DNA of 64,000 nucleotides, taken from the NCBI RefSeq assembly GCF_023156245.1, contig NZ_JAKZAH010000018.1:22780-86779 (forward strand), in the 5' to 3' direction. Source of the stretch: Marinobacter bryozoorum (GTDB lineage: Bacteria > Pseudomonadota > Gammaproteobacteria > Pseudomonadales > Oleiphilaceae). A program made the position numbers and the translations under genes. The notes beneath the pieces are model-generated. The model was not told where the DNA came from. It worked only from the letters and a program-made list of their open reading frames with translations, and made no database searches. Shown here piece after piece: positions 34,701-42,883 of this stretch; position 1 is the first letter of the stretch, and the number at the start of each line of letters is the position of its first letter.

Positions 34701-35005
34701 TCAATGGCGTGGTCATGATCAGCGCGATCAACCAGCGAGTCGAGGGAGGGTTACCTCCAGCGGAAGCTGCCTTTGAGGGAGCCCTTACAAGGTTACGGCC
34801 GGTGATGATGACAGCCTTCACCTCTGCACTGGGCCTGATACCGATGCTGATGGCGTCAGGGATTGGCTCTGACGTTCAGCGCCCGCTGGCATCCGTCGTG
34901 GTGGGGGGACTGGTTTCGGCAACGCTGTTGACGCTCGTGGTTCTGCCAGCGCTGTACCAGACCTTCTCACGGGGATGGATCAGGGACCACACACACGAGG
35001 TCTGA
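31784..35005 (+). CDS. czcA: Heavy-metal RND efflux pump (CzcA family)
   Basis: 1073 aa from ATG 31784 (AGGGGAC upstream). It has twelve transmembrane helices and two large periplasmic loops, the normal RND plan. NLDAFPDVSNVQVVI at the N-terminus is typical of HME-RND pumps. Transmembrane helix 4 reads GGLAIAIGMMVDGSIVVMEN: the second Asp and the EN pair of the proton path are present, but the usual DFG aspartate of CzcA-type pumps is replaced by Ala-Ile-Gly. A charged insert of about 35 residues (SERRRELTPDDSGTEIDHDQ) follows in the cytoplasmic loop. Metal specificity cannot be assigned from this. The start lies 10 bp after czcB. Confidence 0.9.
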   Translation: MLNAIVDWAVRSRLLVVIGLFAAVIVAVFTIPRLNLDAFPDVSNVQVVINTEAPGLAAEEVEQLISFPIEATIYSLPSVEEVRSISRTGLSVITVVFEEGTDIYFARQLVFEQLQAAREQIPEGVGQPEMGPNTSGLSQVYEYVLTSENPEKYGPMELRSLNDWVVKLLMMPVEGVTGLLSYGGEVRQYQVKLNPAKLLSYDLTADDVTEAINAGNRNAGGWYVNRGSEQLVIRGVGWVRSGKDGLRDISNVPVKEVDGTAITVGDVAEVAYGGEIRQGAVTMTKRTADGEVQAMGEVVAGIVLKRFGANTAETITDIEELLPTIQKALPEGVRIEPYYNQSDLVFSAVDTVVDALLQAFVFIVIILALFLLNLRASLLVLLSIPISVGLALMVMSYFGMSANLMSLGGLAIAIGMMVDGSIVVMENIFSHISRPDRFHDSERRRELTPDDSGTEIDHDQAEQDDPQGVSLRIAEATKEVARSVFFAVMIIVVVFLPLFTLQGVEGKMFTPMAISIVLAELAALGTALVVVPALASYFFRRGIHYRPSPILKPLEAGYRWLLDRAIRFRSIVAGTAIVMLAFAIFLIPRLGTEFMPEMEEGTMMVRVTLAPSVNVDAAVEIAPKLEKRIMKFPEVTYVTSRIGRAELGGDPEPVSNIAMYIGLKPAEQWESAEDREGLQALIQEELSVHPGLILNFSQPIANRVDELLSGVKAQLAIKLFGPDLDILAEKGQAIETLAKSVEGTRDVQMEQIAGEAQLIVRPDRDRLARYGISVAQVMELVSDAIGGQSAGQVIKGNERYDIYVRLAEQYRNSAESIRSLILQAPNGAWVRLEDVAEVAIEEGPPQIRRDDVQRRVVVQANIEGRDMGGVVAELDRRIAEEVDLPAGYSVVFGGQFENQRRAQQTLMIVVPISLALIFLFLYFAFGSVGQALLIMLNVPLALIGGVVSLWITGQYLSVPSSIGFITLFGLAVLNGVVMISAINQRVEGGLPPAEAAFEGALTRLRPVMMTAFTSALGLIPMLMASGIGSDVQRPLASVVVGGLVSATLLTLVVLPALYQTFSRGWIRDHTHEV

Positions 35006-35329
35006 CAGGCCTGACAGTCCGTGAGTGCTCGACAGTTTCCAGCCATGGATACGGAGCCTCACGGACACCCTGCTTTTCTCGCCGGGCCCCAGGGTCCGGC
35101 CACTTCCCGAAGCAACATTACCTGACTGGCGTCCGAAAGACGTAAAGGCCAAGCATTTCCGTCTTATCACTTACGCCCTGCAGAACCCCCCTCCAGAGAT
35201 CTGCTCCGACAAGGGAGCCTTTTCACAAAAATGAAATATTAAGTTAACCATTTATTCATATTCTCTCCGCATAGTAGGCACCACGAACTCAATACTGATC
35301 GGTAACGATCGAATCTGGAGAGAAAGCGA
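35006..35329. other. Intergenic region between czcA and a porin gene
   Basis: 324 bp without a gene. It holds an inverted repeat GTCCGTGAG / CTCACGGAC (35017-35025 and 35058-35066), which may be a decayed relative of the CACGGA palindromes, and a GC-rich near-palindrome at about 35083-35101. The AT-rich part (35229-35275) probably has the porin promoter. GATCG-GTAA-CGATC at 35297-35310 is a small operator-like palindrome just before the porin ribosome site. Confidence 0.6.
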
Positions 35330-36358
35330 ATGAAAAAACAATTGCTTGCAGCAGCTATCGGCACACTGGTTGCCGCACCGTCCATCGCACTGGCGGATAA
35401 GGGCCCGACGGTATACGGCAAGGTCAATGTCTCTTACGAGAACTACGATAACGGCACCGACGACCAGTGGGAATTGAACAGCAATGCTTCCCGTATCGGC
35501 GTCAAGGGCGCCCTTGACCTGGACTTCCAGAATGTTCAGGCCATTTATCAGGCCGAGTTCGAAATCGATGTCGATAACGGCGACTCCGGCGGTGGCGAAA
35601 CCTTCGATCAGCGGAACATCTACGGCGGTTTCACGCACGCCAATCTGGGTACGCTGATTGCTGGCAAGCTCGATACGCCGTTCAAGAAAGCACAGTTGGA
35701 CGTGGACCTGTTCGACAATCTGGGCGGCGATATCAGTTCGATCCTTGGTGGCGAAGAGCGGGTCAGCAACATTATCCAGTACAGCACACCGAAACTCGCT
35801 GACGTCATCACCCTGAACCTGGCCATGATCCCAGGAGAAGGCGACGATAAGGCCGGTGAAACCAGGGACAACGCCGCCGACGCGTTCTCCTCTTCCGTGG
35901 TATTCGATAATGGAACTATCTTCGGCGCTGTGGCATACGATTCGGAAGTCACCACCAACATCTATGATGCTGACTTTGCCGGTATCGGCGAAGATCTCTA
36001 CCTGGTAGACGCGGTGCGCGTCTCCGGCGGTGCCCGCATTCAGAACTTCGAGTTAGGGGCGATTTACCAGAAATCCGAAACCTCTGATGACGTGGCGGGC
36101 ATGAGCTACGAGGACAGCTCCTACATTCTCAGTGGCGCCTTCAGCCTGAACCGTTTGAAGCTGAAGGCGCAGTATGGTCTGACCAGCATGGACCAGACTG
36201 ACGACGACCTCACGCTGATGGCTCTGGGGGCCGACTACAAGGTGGGTGACAAGAGCAAGATCTTTGGCTACTACGCCAATGCGGAAGCGGATGAGAATAC
36301 GTCTTCCTTGGAAGACACCTACTTCGGTGTCGGTTTCGAGCACAAATTCTCCATGTAA
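35330..36358 (+). CDS. Gram-negative porin
   Basis: 342 aa. The signal peptide MKKQLLAAAIGTLVAAPSIALA is followed by GPTVYGKVNVSYENYD, the typical first strand of general porins. ELNSNASRIGVKGALDL is the second, and RNIYGGFTHANLGTLIAGK resembles the loop 3 entry of trimeric 16-strand porins. The last residues are FEHKFSM, so the usual terminal Phe is followed by Ser-Met, slightly unusual for BAM recognition. A GGAG ribosome site lies ahead. A strong intrinsic terminator follows at 36431. It probably allows passive uptake of small solutes. Confidence 0.9.
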   Translation: MKKQLLAAAIGTLVAAPSIALADKGPTVYGKVNVSYENYDNGTDDQWELNSNASRIGVKGALDLDFQNVQAIYQAEFEIDVDNGDSGGGETFDQRNIYGGFTHANLGTLIAGKLDTPFKKAQLDVDLFDNLGGDISSILGGEERVSNIIQYSTPKLADVITLNLAMIPGEGDDKAGETRDNAADAFSSSVVFDNGTIFGAVAYDSEVTTNIYDADFAGIGEDLYLVDAVRVSGGARIQNFELGAIYQKSETSDDVAGMSYEDSSYILSGAFSLNRLKLKAQYGLTSMDQTDDDLTLMALGADYKVGDKSKIFGYYANAEADENTSSLEDTYFGVGFEHKFSM

Positions 36359-36394
36359 CTGCCAGCATGTGGGTCACACGTACAACCACAGGCG

Positions 36395-37381
36395 TTAGAA
36401 CGAAGCCTGAATTGAGTTAACACAGGTGTTGCCGGGACCTTCTGTTCCCGGCTTTTTCGTGTTCGCACTGAAGCCAGCCGACCTGCTTACCGGATGACCA
36501 GAAGCAAGAGACTTTGTTACTACAGTGGCCACGCGCGCGGTGGCCACACATAGTCTACGAGGCCAGTACGGGGCCGCCGGCATCTGCAGGCTTACATCGT
36601 CACCAGCACTTTTCCCTGAGTGACCGGTCTCTTCGGATGGAGATTGGCTTTGACTGCCCAGACCGGCAGAAACCATAACAAACAACACGAATCCGCCGAT
36701 GAAGGCGACCAGGGACCAACGGGTATCCTTGTCGGCCTCATGAGCCTCCGCAAGCATGTCCTCGACAGCCGCTACCGTAAGCAAGCCAGCAGTGAAGGTA
36801 AGCACCCCAAATTGCCAGACCTCACTCTGGTTACGCAGGAGGTATTACGCAATTATGGCCGCGCCCACTACAGGTATTGCAAAAGAAACCGACAGCAGTA
36901 ACCGGCGGGATCGCGGTACCCCCTTGTCCTTCATGTTAGCGACCGTCGAGTAACCTTCTGGCACATCCGCCAGCACCTGTCCCACTGCCAGCACGAGGGC
37001 CATGCTGACCGATACCACGGAACCGGTACCGATGAGGACACCATCACTGAGAAGATCCACGGACTCGGCAATGTAAATCATCCACATGCCCATCCCGCTC
37101 CCGCTTTGACTCCCCGTCTGCAATTTTTCAACCACCGATCCGATGGCGATATAGGCGAGTCCGCCAAGCGCAAAAGCGAGCGCGATAATCCCCGGTGAAA
37201 TTCGGGCCAGGGCTTCAGGAAGGATTTCAACGCTCACCACCGCGATCACAATACCGGCTGCAGCATGCAGCGCGCGGTTCAGGCGCCGCTTTGGTGTGTT
37301 GAGAAATTCCGCCATTAATCCTCCGGCGAAATTGCCCAGCGCGGGTAACACCGCCAACCCCAAAACCAGCCATATGCTCAT
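36395..37381 (-). pseudogene. ZIP-family metal transporter gene interrupted by an in-frame stop
   Basis: The first 178 codons from ATG 37381 encode a ZIP-like membrane protein: FLNTPKRRLNRALHAAAGIV, a histidine/glutamate helix (VSVEILPEAL), and the second half VLAVGQVLADVPEGYSTVANM. At 36845-36847 the frame hits TAA. The same frame then continues without a shift as YLLRNQSEVWQFGVLTFTAG and VAAVEDMLAEAHE, the last two ZIP helices, including FVLFVMVSAGLG. A single sense-to-stop change thus cuts the protein. The frame formally runs to 36395, past the likely original end and across the porin terminator. It could be a pseudogene, a recoded stop, or a sequencing error. Confidence 0.8.
36431..36457 (+). 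terminator. Rho-independent terminator of the porin gene
   Basis: GCCGGGA (36431-36437), eight-base loop, TCCCGGC (36446-36452), then TTTTT. It lies about 70 bp after the porin stop on the plus strand. Confidence 0.88.
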
Positions 37382-37890
37382 CGGTTCCCCCCTCTAAACG
37401 CCTTCGGTGTTGCAAGACTTTTGTCCGGTGTTTCCGACCACCCGGACTGAATCAACCGCTCCCTGATACCACCCGTTACATTTGATTCAGTAAGGTTCAG
37501 ATGCCAGGACGAAGCCAAAGTACAGGGCTGGAATGCGGGCGCCGCTCGTTCCAGACTGTTTCATAACCTTCAAGGGATTGCGCCCGTGATCTTCAGGCCA
37601 CCATACTTGTTACGTCAAGTGTAGAAGGTTTCGCCCGGAATGTTTTGCTTCCGGCACAGCCCGTTGACGATGACCCGGGATCAGACTTATGGGGGTTTCG
37701 ATGGAATCGGTGGGAGTAGTGGGAGTCGGTGGGAGCCATCTGGTTACCGGGCGAGCGAAGGGTTTACCCGGACGATACGGCGGAAAATCTGCCGTCCATG
37801 CAGCAGTTTAGCAACTGGAACCCTCAGCGCAACGCGCGTCAGGTTCCGGATTACTTAGATTACGAGGGTGGCTCTCGCCACCCCTAAACA
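37382..37890. other. Intergenic region between the ZIP pseudogene and a second porin
   Basis: 509 bp with no assignable gene. A GTG-started frame on the plus strand at 37729-37887 (52 codons, ending LDYEGGSRHP) looks coding-like in composition, but I do not recognise it. It overlaps the hairpin at 37866 and could be the tail of a lost gene. TGGGAGT is repeated three times at 37711-37734. No promoter could be placed with confidence. Confidence 0.4.
37866..37883 (-). terminator. Hairpin after the second porin gene
   Basis: GGGTGGC, a four-base loop, GCCACCC; a perfect 7-bp stem 8 bp past the porin stop. It lacks a clear run of T on the minus strand, so terminator status is uncertain. Confidence 0.45.
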
Positions 37891-39003
37891 TTAAAAGAGG
37901 TAGGCGCCACCGATATTCAGCTCATTGTAAGCGGAATCGTAAACGTCTCCTTCTTCGTCGTTACGATGAAGACCTTCAACATACACATAGAGTTTGTCGG
38001 AAACGTTATGCAGCGCCTGGGCGGTGATGTTAGTCGATTCCCTTTTACCGTCACCAGCACCGTCCACATCGTCTTCTTCCATTTCGTAAGACAGCGTGAA
38101 GCGCGAGGCGCCCATTGTGTAAATGCCCTGGATACCGATCAGATCTTCACCAAGCCCGGTGTTTTCGGCCACGTTACCAAACGACTCCGCAGACTCAACC
38201 GGGTCAGCGCCGAATGATTCACCAGCGGCGGCCACAGCCTCATCCCCTTCCTGGGTGGAATAGAACGCATTCAGCGACAGTGCATCCGTTACAAAAAAGT
38301 CAACTCGGACACCATAGGTGTTTTCGTTGTTTGCGGCGCCATCATTTGAGTCCATAGCCAGCGCCACGGCAAACCGGTCATGCTGATATTTCATGCCCAA
38401 CTGGTACGGATACTTGTTGTCACGGCTCTGGCCGTTTTCGTCCCGCTCGCTTTTGCCGTCAACCTGCATAACACCATGCAGGGTCAGCCCGCCGAAGCTC
38501 GGTGACACGTACTGAATCAGGTCGTCTTCGCCGGTAGTCCAGTTGGCATAAAAATTCCCGTTACCAACTTCATAGTACCAGTTGCCATAACCACCAATCA
38601 GGGTTTCATACTGGGAATCGTCGGAACCAACCCACACTTCACCGAAATTCCCGCGAACACCAAGATAGGCTTCGTCGGTTTCGATAGTTTCATTGGTCTC
38701 GCCTTCAGTTGGAAAGAAACCTTCCAGCTCAAGCTTTCCGAAAGCTTCGACTCCCGGCATGATTTCGTGGCTGCCACGAATCCCCAGAGTAGAATAAGTG
38801 TAGTCTGTCAGTTGACTTCCTGAACCCTCGAAATCCTCATGATCCGAGTTGGTGTAGATCATCTGGACGTTACCGTAAATCTCCGGCATGGCGTCCAGGC
38901 GAGCGTTCAGCTCGGAGAACTCTTTGCTGGTCGCGGCCGACACGACTGTCGGAGCAGCGACCATGGCAAAGGCGATGGCTGATGCAATAGCTGTTTTTTT
39001 CAT
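37891..39003 (-). CDS. Gram-negative porin
   Basis: 370 aa. It has a signal peptide (MKKTAIASAIAFAMVAAPTV, then VSAATS), a porin first strand after a short helix (MPEIYGNVQMIYTNSDHEDF), GIRGSHEIMPGVEAFGKLEL, DEAYLGVRGNFGEVWVGSDD, and a terminal Phe in NIGGAYLF for BAM recognition. It is strongly acidic. AAGGAAG lies 8 bases ahead of ATG 39003. It differs clearly from the 35330 porin, so the two probably serve different solutes or conditions. An AT-rich regulatory region of 480 bp lies upstream. Confidence 0.9.
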   Translation of the reverse strand: MKKTAIASAIAFAMVAAPTVVSAATSKEFSELNARLDAMPEIYGNVQMIYTNSDHEDFEGSGSQLTDYTYSTLGIRGSHEIMPGVEAFGKLELEGFFPTEGETNETIETDEAYLGVRGNFGEVWVGSDDSQYETLIGGYGNWYYEVGNGNFYANWTTGEDDLIQYVSPSFGGLTLHGVMQVDGKSERDENGQSRDNKYPYQLGMKYQHDRFAVALAMDSNDGAANNENTYGVRVDFFVTDALSLNAFYSTQEGDEAVAAAGESFGADPVESAESFGNVAENTGLGEDLIGIQGIYTMGASRFTLSYEMEEDDVDGAGDGKRESTNITAQALHNVSDKLYVYVEGLHRNDEEGDVYDSAYNELNIGGAYLF

Positions 39004-39484
39004 CTTATAGCTTCCTTTTGAGTTAACTCAGGTTTTTAGCGACGGGCCTGACCCGCCTGTCAGTCTCAGTACACCCGCCATCGCCAGCTCACGCTGTGAT
39101 GACGTCAGGCTTCTTCTCGCGGAGCCCTTCACAGTCAATCACTTACAAATCCTTCTTAAAGGATTATCTGGTTAAAGATTGTTGTAATACACTTTCCAGA
39201 ATTTTGCAAATTCTTAACCAACATTTATTGGCAAATGATGGTAATTTCAGGTAAGGCATGTAAGTTTCGGCTTTACGTCCTTAAACAAGATCAAGGCCAC
39301 TACCTGGAAAGGGTCTACAATTCAGAGAATTAGGGACTAAAGAATTGTGGGAGCCCTTCTGCCTCCACCCTAACCGCACCAGTTTAGAGCACCTTTTGCC
39401 GTTCCGCCTTGTTCCCGCACATTAAGTGAGCGAATCCAGAAGTGACGAGACTGTAACGTTAACACTTCGCAATCACAAGTTGGC
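39004..39484. other. AT-rich regulatory gap upstream of a porin
   Basis: 481 bp between the porin start and the dtd stop, no gene seen. The part 39150-39330 is markedly AT-rich. On the minus strand GATAAT near 39160-39165 is a good -10 candidate for the porin, but no matching -35 box was found. TTGCAAAATTC at about 39205-39215 may be part of a promoter or binding site. Long spacing to the gene suggests a regulated, long leader. Confidence 0.4.
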
Positions 39485-39928
39485 TCAGACACTCAACAAA
39501 AAAGTCACCGGCCCGTCATTCACCAGGGCCACCTTCATATCCGCACCGAATTCGCCCTGCCCGACACGGTCTTGCCCGAGCCTGCCCACGGCCTTACGCA
39601 CAAACTCTGCTACCAGCTCCCGGGCACGGCCGGGTTCAGCCGCATCGGAAAACCCCGGGCGGGTACCTGAGCGGGTATCAGCAGCAAGCGTAAACTGGGG
39701 AACAATCAGGAGGGAGCCACCGCAATCTTCCAGGCTTCGGTTCATGCGGCCTTTTTCATCGGGGAATACGCGGTAACGGGCAATCTTGCCAAGCAGTGCA
39801 TCAACCTCTTGGACACCGTCGTTCCGTTCGACCCCCAGGAGCAGCAACAAGCCATCATCGATGCTGGCAATCAACTTGCCATCCACCGAAACACTGGCTT
39901 CTGTCACTCTTTGTATCAGTCCTTTCAT
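39485..39928 (-). CDS. dtd: D-aminoacyl-tRNA deacylase
   Basis: 147 aa from ATG 39928; an upstream start adds five non-conserved residues. MKGLIQRVTEASVSVDGK is the normal opening. The substrate-site motifs are PQFTLAADT (usually SQFTL; here Pro replaces Ser) and the terminal NDGPVTF, whose cross-subunit Gly-Pro rejects L-amino acids. It hydrolyses D-amino acids and glycine mischarged on tRNA. It lies downstream of the prolyl aminopeptidase gene on the same strand, so it may share its transcript. Confidence 0.94.
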   Translation of the reverse strand: MKGLIQRVTEASVSVDGKLIASIDDGLLLLLGVERNDGVQEVDALLGKIARYRVFPDEKGRMNRSLEDCGGSLLIVPQFTLAADTRSGTRPGFSDAAEPGRARELVAEFVRKAVGRLGQDRVGQGEFGADMKVALVNDGPVTFLLSV

Positions 39929-40060
39929 GAAGTCCCTGGGCAAGATTGGTCAGCAGCGATGCGGATTCTATCGGCCGCCCCTGTCGCGCGCAAGTGAGGA
40001 AGGTCAAGGGCGCACCAGACGCGCCCCTGTAATGGGAGGCTGCCCTGTTAGGGCGAGCCT

Positions 40061-40088
40061 GTTATGGAGAGACAGTTATGGAGAGACA
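40061..40088. repeat. Tandem duplication of 14 bp
   Basis: GTTATGGAGAGACA occurs twice head to tail between the aminopeptidase stop and the dtd start. It may alter copy number by slippage; no function is evident. Confidence 0.85.
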
Positions 40089-40095
40089 GGATCGA

Positions 40096-41058
40096 TCAGG
40101 CGAGGCGGGGTGCGGCCTGGCGGCAAACCGTTTCCACGGCACGCATCAGGGCATCGACGATTGGCGGCTCCGAAGCAGAATGGCCCGCTTCCCGGATAAC
40201 CTGCAGCTCCGCCTGTGGCCAGGCTTCGCTCAGGGCATAGGCGTTATCCAGCGGGCAAACCATATCGTAGCGGCCATGGACGATCACACCGGGGATATCC
40301 GCCAGCCGGGTCGCGTTATCCAGGATCTGCCGGGGCGCCAGGAAGGCGTTGTTCATAAAGTAATGGCATTCAATGCGTGCCAGGGCGATTGCGGTGTGGG
40401 GGTGGGCAAAATGCTCTACCACCCTGGGATTGGGGTGTAGCGTCGCACAGCGTCCCTCCCAGACAGACCAGGCCTTGGCCGCCTGGATCTGTTCAAGCTC
40501 GTTTTCACTGGTCAGGCGGCGATAGTAAGCGCTGACCATATCGCCCCGCTCGGCTTCGGGAATGGGCGCCAGGTAGTCCTGCCAGTAGTCCGGGAACACC
40601 CGCCCGGCGCCACTCTGGTAGAACCACTGGATATCTTCCGGCCGGCACAGGAAAATCCCTCGCAACACCAGACCCAGCACCCGCTCCGGGTGGGTTTCCG
40701 CATAAACCAGGCTGAGGGTGGAGCCCCAGCTGCCACCGAACAACATCCACTGATCAATGCCCAGAAATTCCCGCACCTTTTCCAGGTCTTCCACCAGTGC
40801 CTGGGTGGTATTGCCCCGCAACTCCGCCAGCGGCGTCGAGCGACCAGCCCCACGCTGATCCAGCAGGATAATCCGGAACCGCTCGGCATCGAAGAAACGC
40901 CGATACCAGTCCTCACACCCCCCTCCGGGACCACCGTGCACCACGATGACCGGGATACCCTCGGGGTTACCGGACTCCTCCACGTACAACTCATGGGGCG
41001 GGTCTACGGCCAGGCGGTGACGGGCGTAGGGTTCAATTTCCGGGTACAGGGTGAGCAT
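40096..41058 (-). CDS. pip: Prolyl aminopeptidase (proline iminopeptidase)
   Basis: 320 aa from ATG 41058, preceded by AAGGAG. An ORF extension of 44 residues upstream is only translated repeat DNA. It is an alpha/beta hydrolase: oxyanion HGGPGGG, nucleophile Ser in FGGSWGSTLSL, acid Asp near GRYDMVCP, and His in EAGHS near the end. The lid includes RGIFLCRPEDIQWFYQ, diagnostic for proline iminopeptidases. It removes N-terminal proline from peptides in the cytoplasm. Confidence 0.93.
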   Translation of the reverse strand: MLTLYPEIEPYARHRLAVDPPHELYVEESGNPEGIPVIVVHGGPGGGCEDWYRRFFDAERFRIILLDQRGAGRSTPLAELRGNTTQALVEDLEKVREFLGIDQWMLFGGSWGSTLSLVYAETHPERVLGLVLRGIFLCRPEDIQWFYQSGAGRVFPDYWQDYLAPIPEAERGDMVSAYYRRLTSENELEQIQAAKAWSVWEGRCATLHPNPRVVEHFAHPHTAIALARIECHYFMNNAFLAPRQILDNATRLADIPGVIVHGRYDMVCPLDNAYALSEAWPQAELQVIREAGHSASEPPIVDALMRAVETVCRQAAPRLA

Positions 41059-41122
41059 GGGCGACTCCTTGACCTCGTAGTGAGCTTTTTTGCCGCGGCA
41101 AACTGTGTCCGGTCGACAGACA

Positions 41123-41622
41123 CCCTTCGACAAGCTCAGGGTGAACGGGGCGTGGAAAAGATGGAAATGCTTTTTGCCACGGAACGACACGGAAAAAGAA
41201 AAAACTTAAAACGCCTTTTGCCACGAAAAGACACGAAACGAAAACAGTGATCTTTAGCTACGGAAATCACGGCCCTTCGACAGGCTCAGGGCGAACGGGA
41301 TACGGAAAAAAAGATTAAAGCGCTTTTTGCCACGGACACCCACGGACCCACACGGACCGCCCCTGGCGGGGCCAAAAGATCTAAGGATATTAATGTTTTG
41401 TCCGTGAGCGTCCGTGAGTGTCCGTGGCTAAAAATAACTTCTTTCCTTTCGTGTCCCGTTCGCCCTGAGCCTGTCGAAGGGCCGTGGATTTCGTGCCATA
41501 AATACCTTTATCTTTTCTTTTTCCGTGTCGTTCCGTGGTTTCCGTGGCTAAAAAATAACTGTTTTCCTTTCGTGTCCCGTTCGCCCTGAGCCTGTCGAAG
41601 GGAGCTTGTCGAAGGGCCGTGG
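41123..41622. repeat. Composite repeat region B
   Basis: The gap between pip and the WecA-like gene is made of repeats. CACGGA/CACGAA tracts lie at 41177-41193, 41220-41240, 41329-41428 and 41519-41549. Four copies of the palindromic unit TTCGACAAGCTCAGGGCGAA (or reverse) lie at about 41123-41148, 41272-41300, 41455-41483 and 41576-41617. The last has a partial second copy fused to it. No gene is present. Confidence 0.85.
41329..41428 (+). repeat. 100-bp CACGGA palindrome unit, copy 1
   Basis: Starts GCCACGGACACCCACGGAC and ends with its near reverse complement. Between the arms lie a small GC hairpin (GCCCC-TGGC-GGGGC) and an AT-rich spacer (ATATTAATGTTTT). Copies 2 (47458-47556) and 3 (48753-48842) are in the opposite orientation and share all these parts in the same order. 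Confidence 0.85.
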
Positions 41623-41633
41623 CGAGATGTCTT

Positions 41634-42716
41634 TTAAAGCTTCCTGGTCGCCTTGTCCTCCAGGGAGAGGGTCTGCCGTACCCATACCAGGACCCGCCAG
41701 ATGCGGGCCAGTACGAACAGGTACCCGCCGAACAGCGCAAGGAACAGGGTGAACATCAGCCATTGCGGGACAGAGAACAGTTCACCCACCAGGCCGAAGG
41801 CGGCCATGGCTACGGCCAGGGTGGTGATCAGCCAGAGAGCCTGGCGGTCGGAGAAGCCCGCACGCAGGAAGATATGGTGCAGGTGTTCGCGGTCGGCCAC
41901 CATCACATTCTGGCCCCTGCGCACCCGCCGGATCATGATCGCCACCATATCCATCAGTGGCACAGCCACCAGCCAGAGGGCGGTAACAGGCCTGAACGCC
42001 GGTTCGGCGCCATAGGTGCCCTTGGTGAACAGCCATACCACCGCAATCCCGATAAACATGGCGCCGGCGTCGCCCATGAAGATACGACGACGGAAGGGTT
42101 TCATCTTCAGGTTGGCCATGAGATAGGGTAGCAACGCCATGGCGATGCCCGCAGCCAGGGCACCCTCGGCAGGGAAGCCCGGCTGAACGCTGAATATCAG
42201 CAGCAGGCCAACCAGCGCCACCAGGCTCAACGTGCCTATCAAGCCGTCAATGCCGTCAATCATGTTGAATGCATTGGTGGCGCCCACCACCGCCGCAATG
42301 GTGACCAGCGGACCGACCCAGCCCAGGCGGATTTCACCCAGGCCAAACAGGTCTCCCAGCGTTGTCAGGTACACGCCAGACCCGTAAACCAACAGGGCCC
42401 CCACCACCACCTGGACCCACAGTCGTAGCTGGGGTGAGAGGTTACGGGCATCATCCAGCGCGCCCAGCGCCACCAGCAAAACCGACGTCAGCAGGAACAT
42501 GCCGTACCCTGCTGCAAATGGCATGGTAATCAGCCAGGCGCCAAGAAGGCCGAGGAAGACGCTGAGGCCACCGGTCAGGGGAACAACGCCCTTGTGGAGT
42601 TTTCGTTGTACCGGGCGGTCCATCAGGTTCATCCGTACAGCCAGCGGTCTCAATACCACCAGGGCAGCAAACGCAATGATGCCTGACAGTCCGCCTATCA
42701 GCCCGATGGTACTCAT
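41634..42716 (-). CDS. wecA: WecA/MraY-family undecaprenyl-phosphate sugar-1-phosphate transferase
   Basis: About 360 aa with eleven hydrophobic helices. MDRPVQRKLHKGVVPLTGG (catalytic region after TM1), LGALDDARNLSPQLRL with the DD pair (Mg2+ binding), FNMIDGIDGLIG, and GDAGAMFIG followed by DREHLHHIFLRAGF are the WecA signatures. It moves GlcNAc-1-phosphate (or a related HexNAc) to undecaprenyl phosphate, starting O-antigen or capsule units at the cytoplasmic face. ATG 42716 is chosen over TTG 42737. The 167-bp region upstream is AT-rich and may hold its promoter. Confidence 0.9.
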   Translation of the reverse strand: MSTIGLIGGLSGIIAFAALVVLRPLAVRMNLMDRPVQRKLHKGVVPLTGGLSVFLGLLGAWLITMPFAAGYGMFLLTSVLLVALGALDDARNLSPQLRLWVQVVVGALLVYGSGVYLTTLGDLFGLGEIRLGWVGPLVTIAAVVGATNAFNMIDGIDGLIGTLSLVALVGLLLIFSVQPGFPAEGALAAGIAMALLPYLMANLKMKPFRRRIFMGDAGAMFIGIAVVWLFTKGTYGAEPAFRPVTALWLVAVPLMDMVAIMIRRVRRGQNVMVADREHLHHIFLRAGFSDRQALWLITTLAVAMAAFGLVGELFSVPQWLMFTLFLALFGGYLFVLARIWRVLVWVRQTLSLEDKATRKL

Positions 42717-42883
42717 GGATGAATCCAACTCTATCAAGGTAAAACCAGTCCCGCTGTTGCAGCCGCCTCACAGGAAACGACCAACGATTCACATATCGGA
42801 AATATATGATCAATCTGAGTTAATAGTAGCGCGTTCCACATAAATTGGAATTGCGCTGCGTTAATGAATCCGCCGCCGGGCCT

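Noticed and set aside
41059..41190. 44-residue N-terminal extension of the prolyl aminopeptidase
   Set aside because: It translates a copy of the TTCGACAAGCTCAGGGCGAA repeat. A good AAGGAG site and ATG at 41058 give the normal start.
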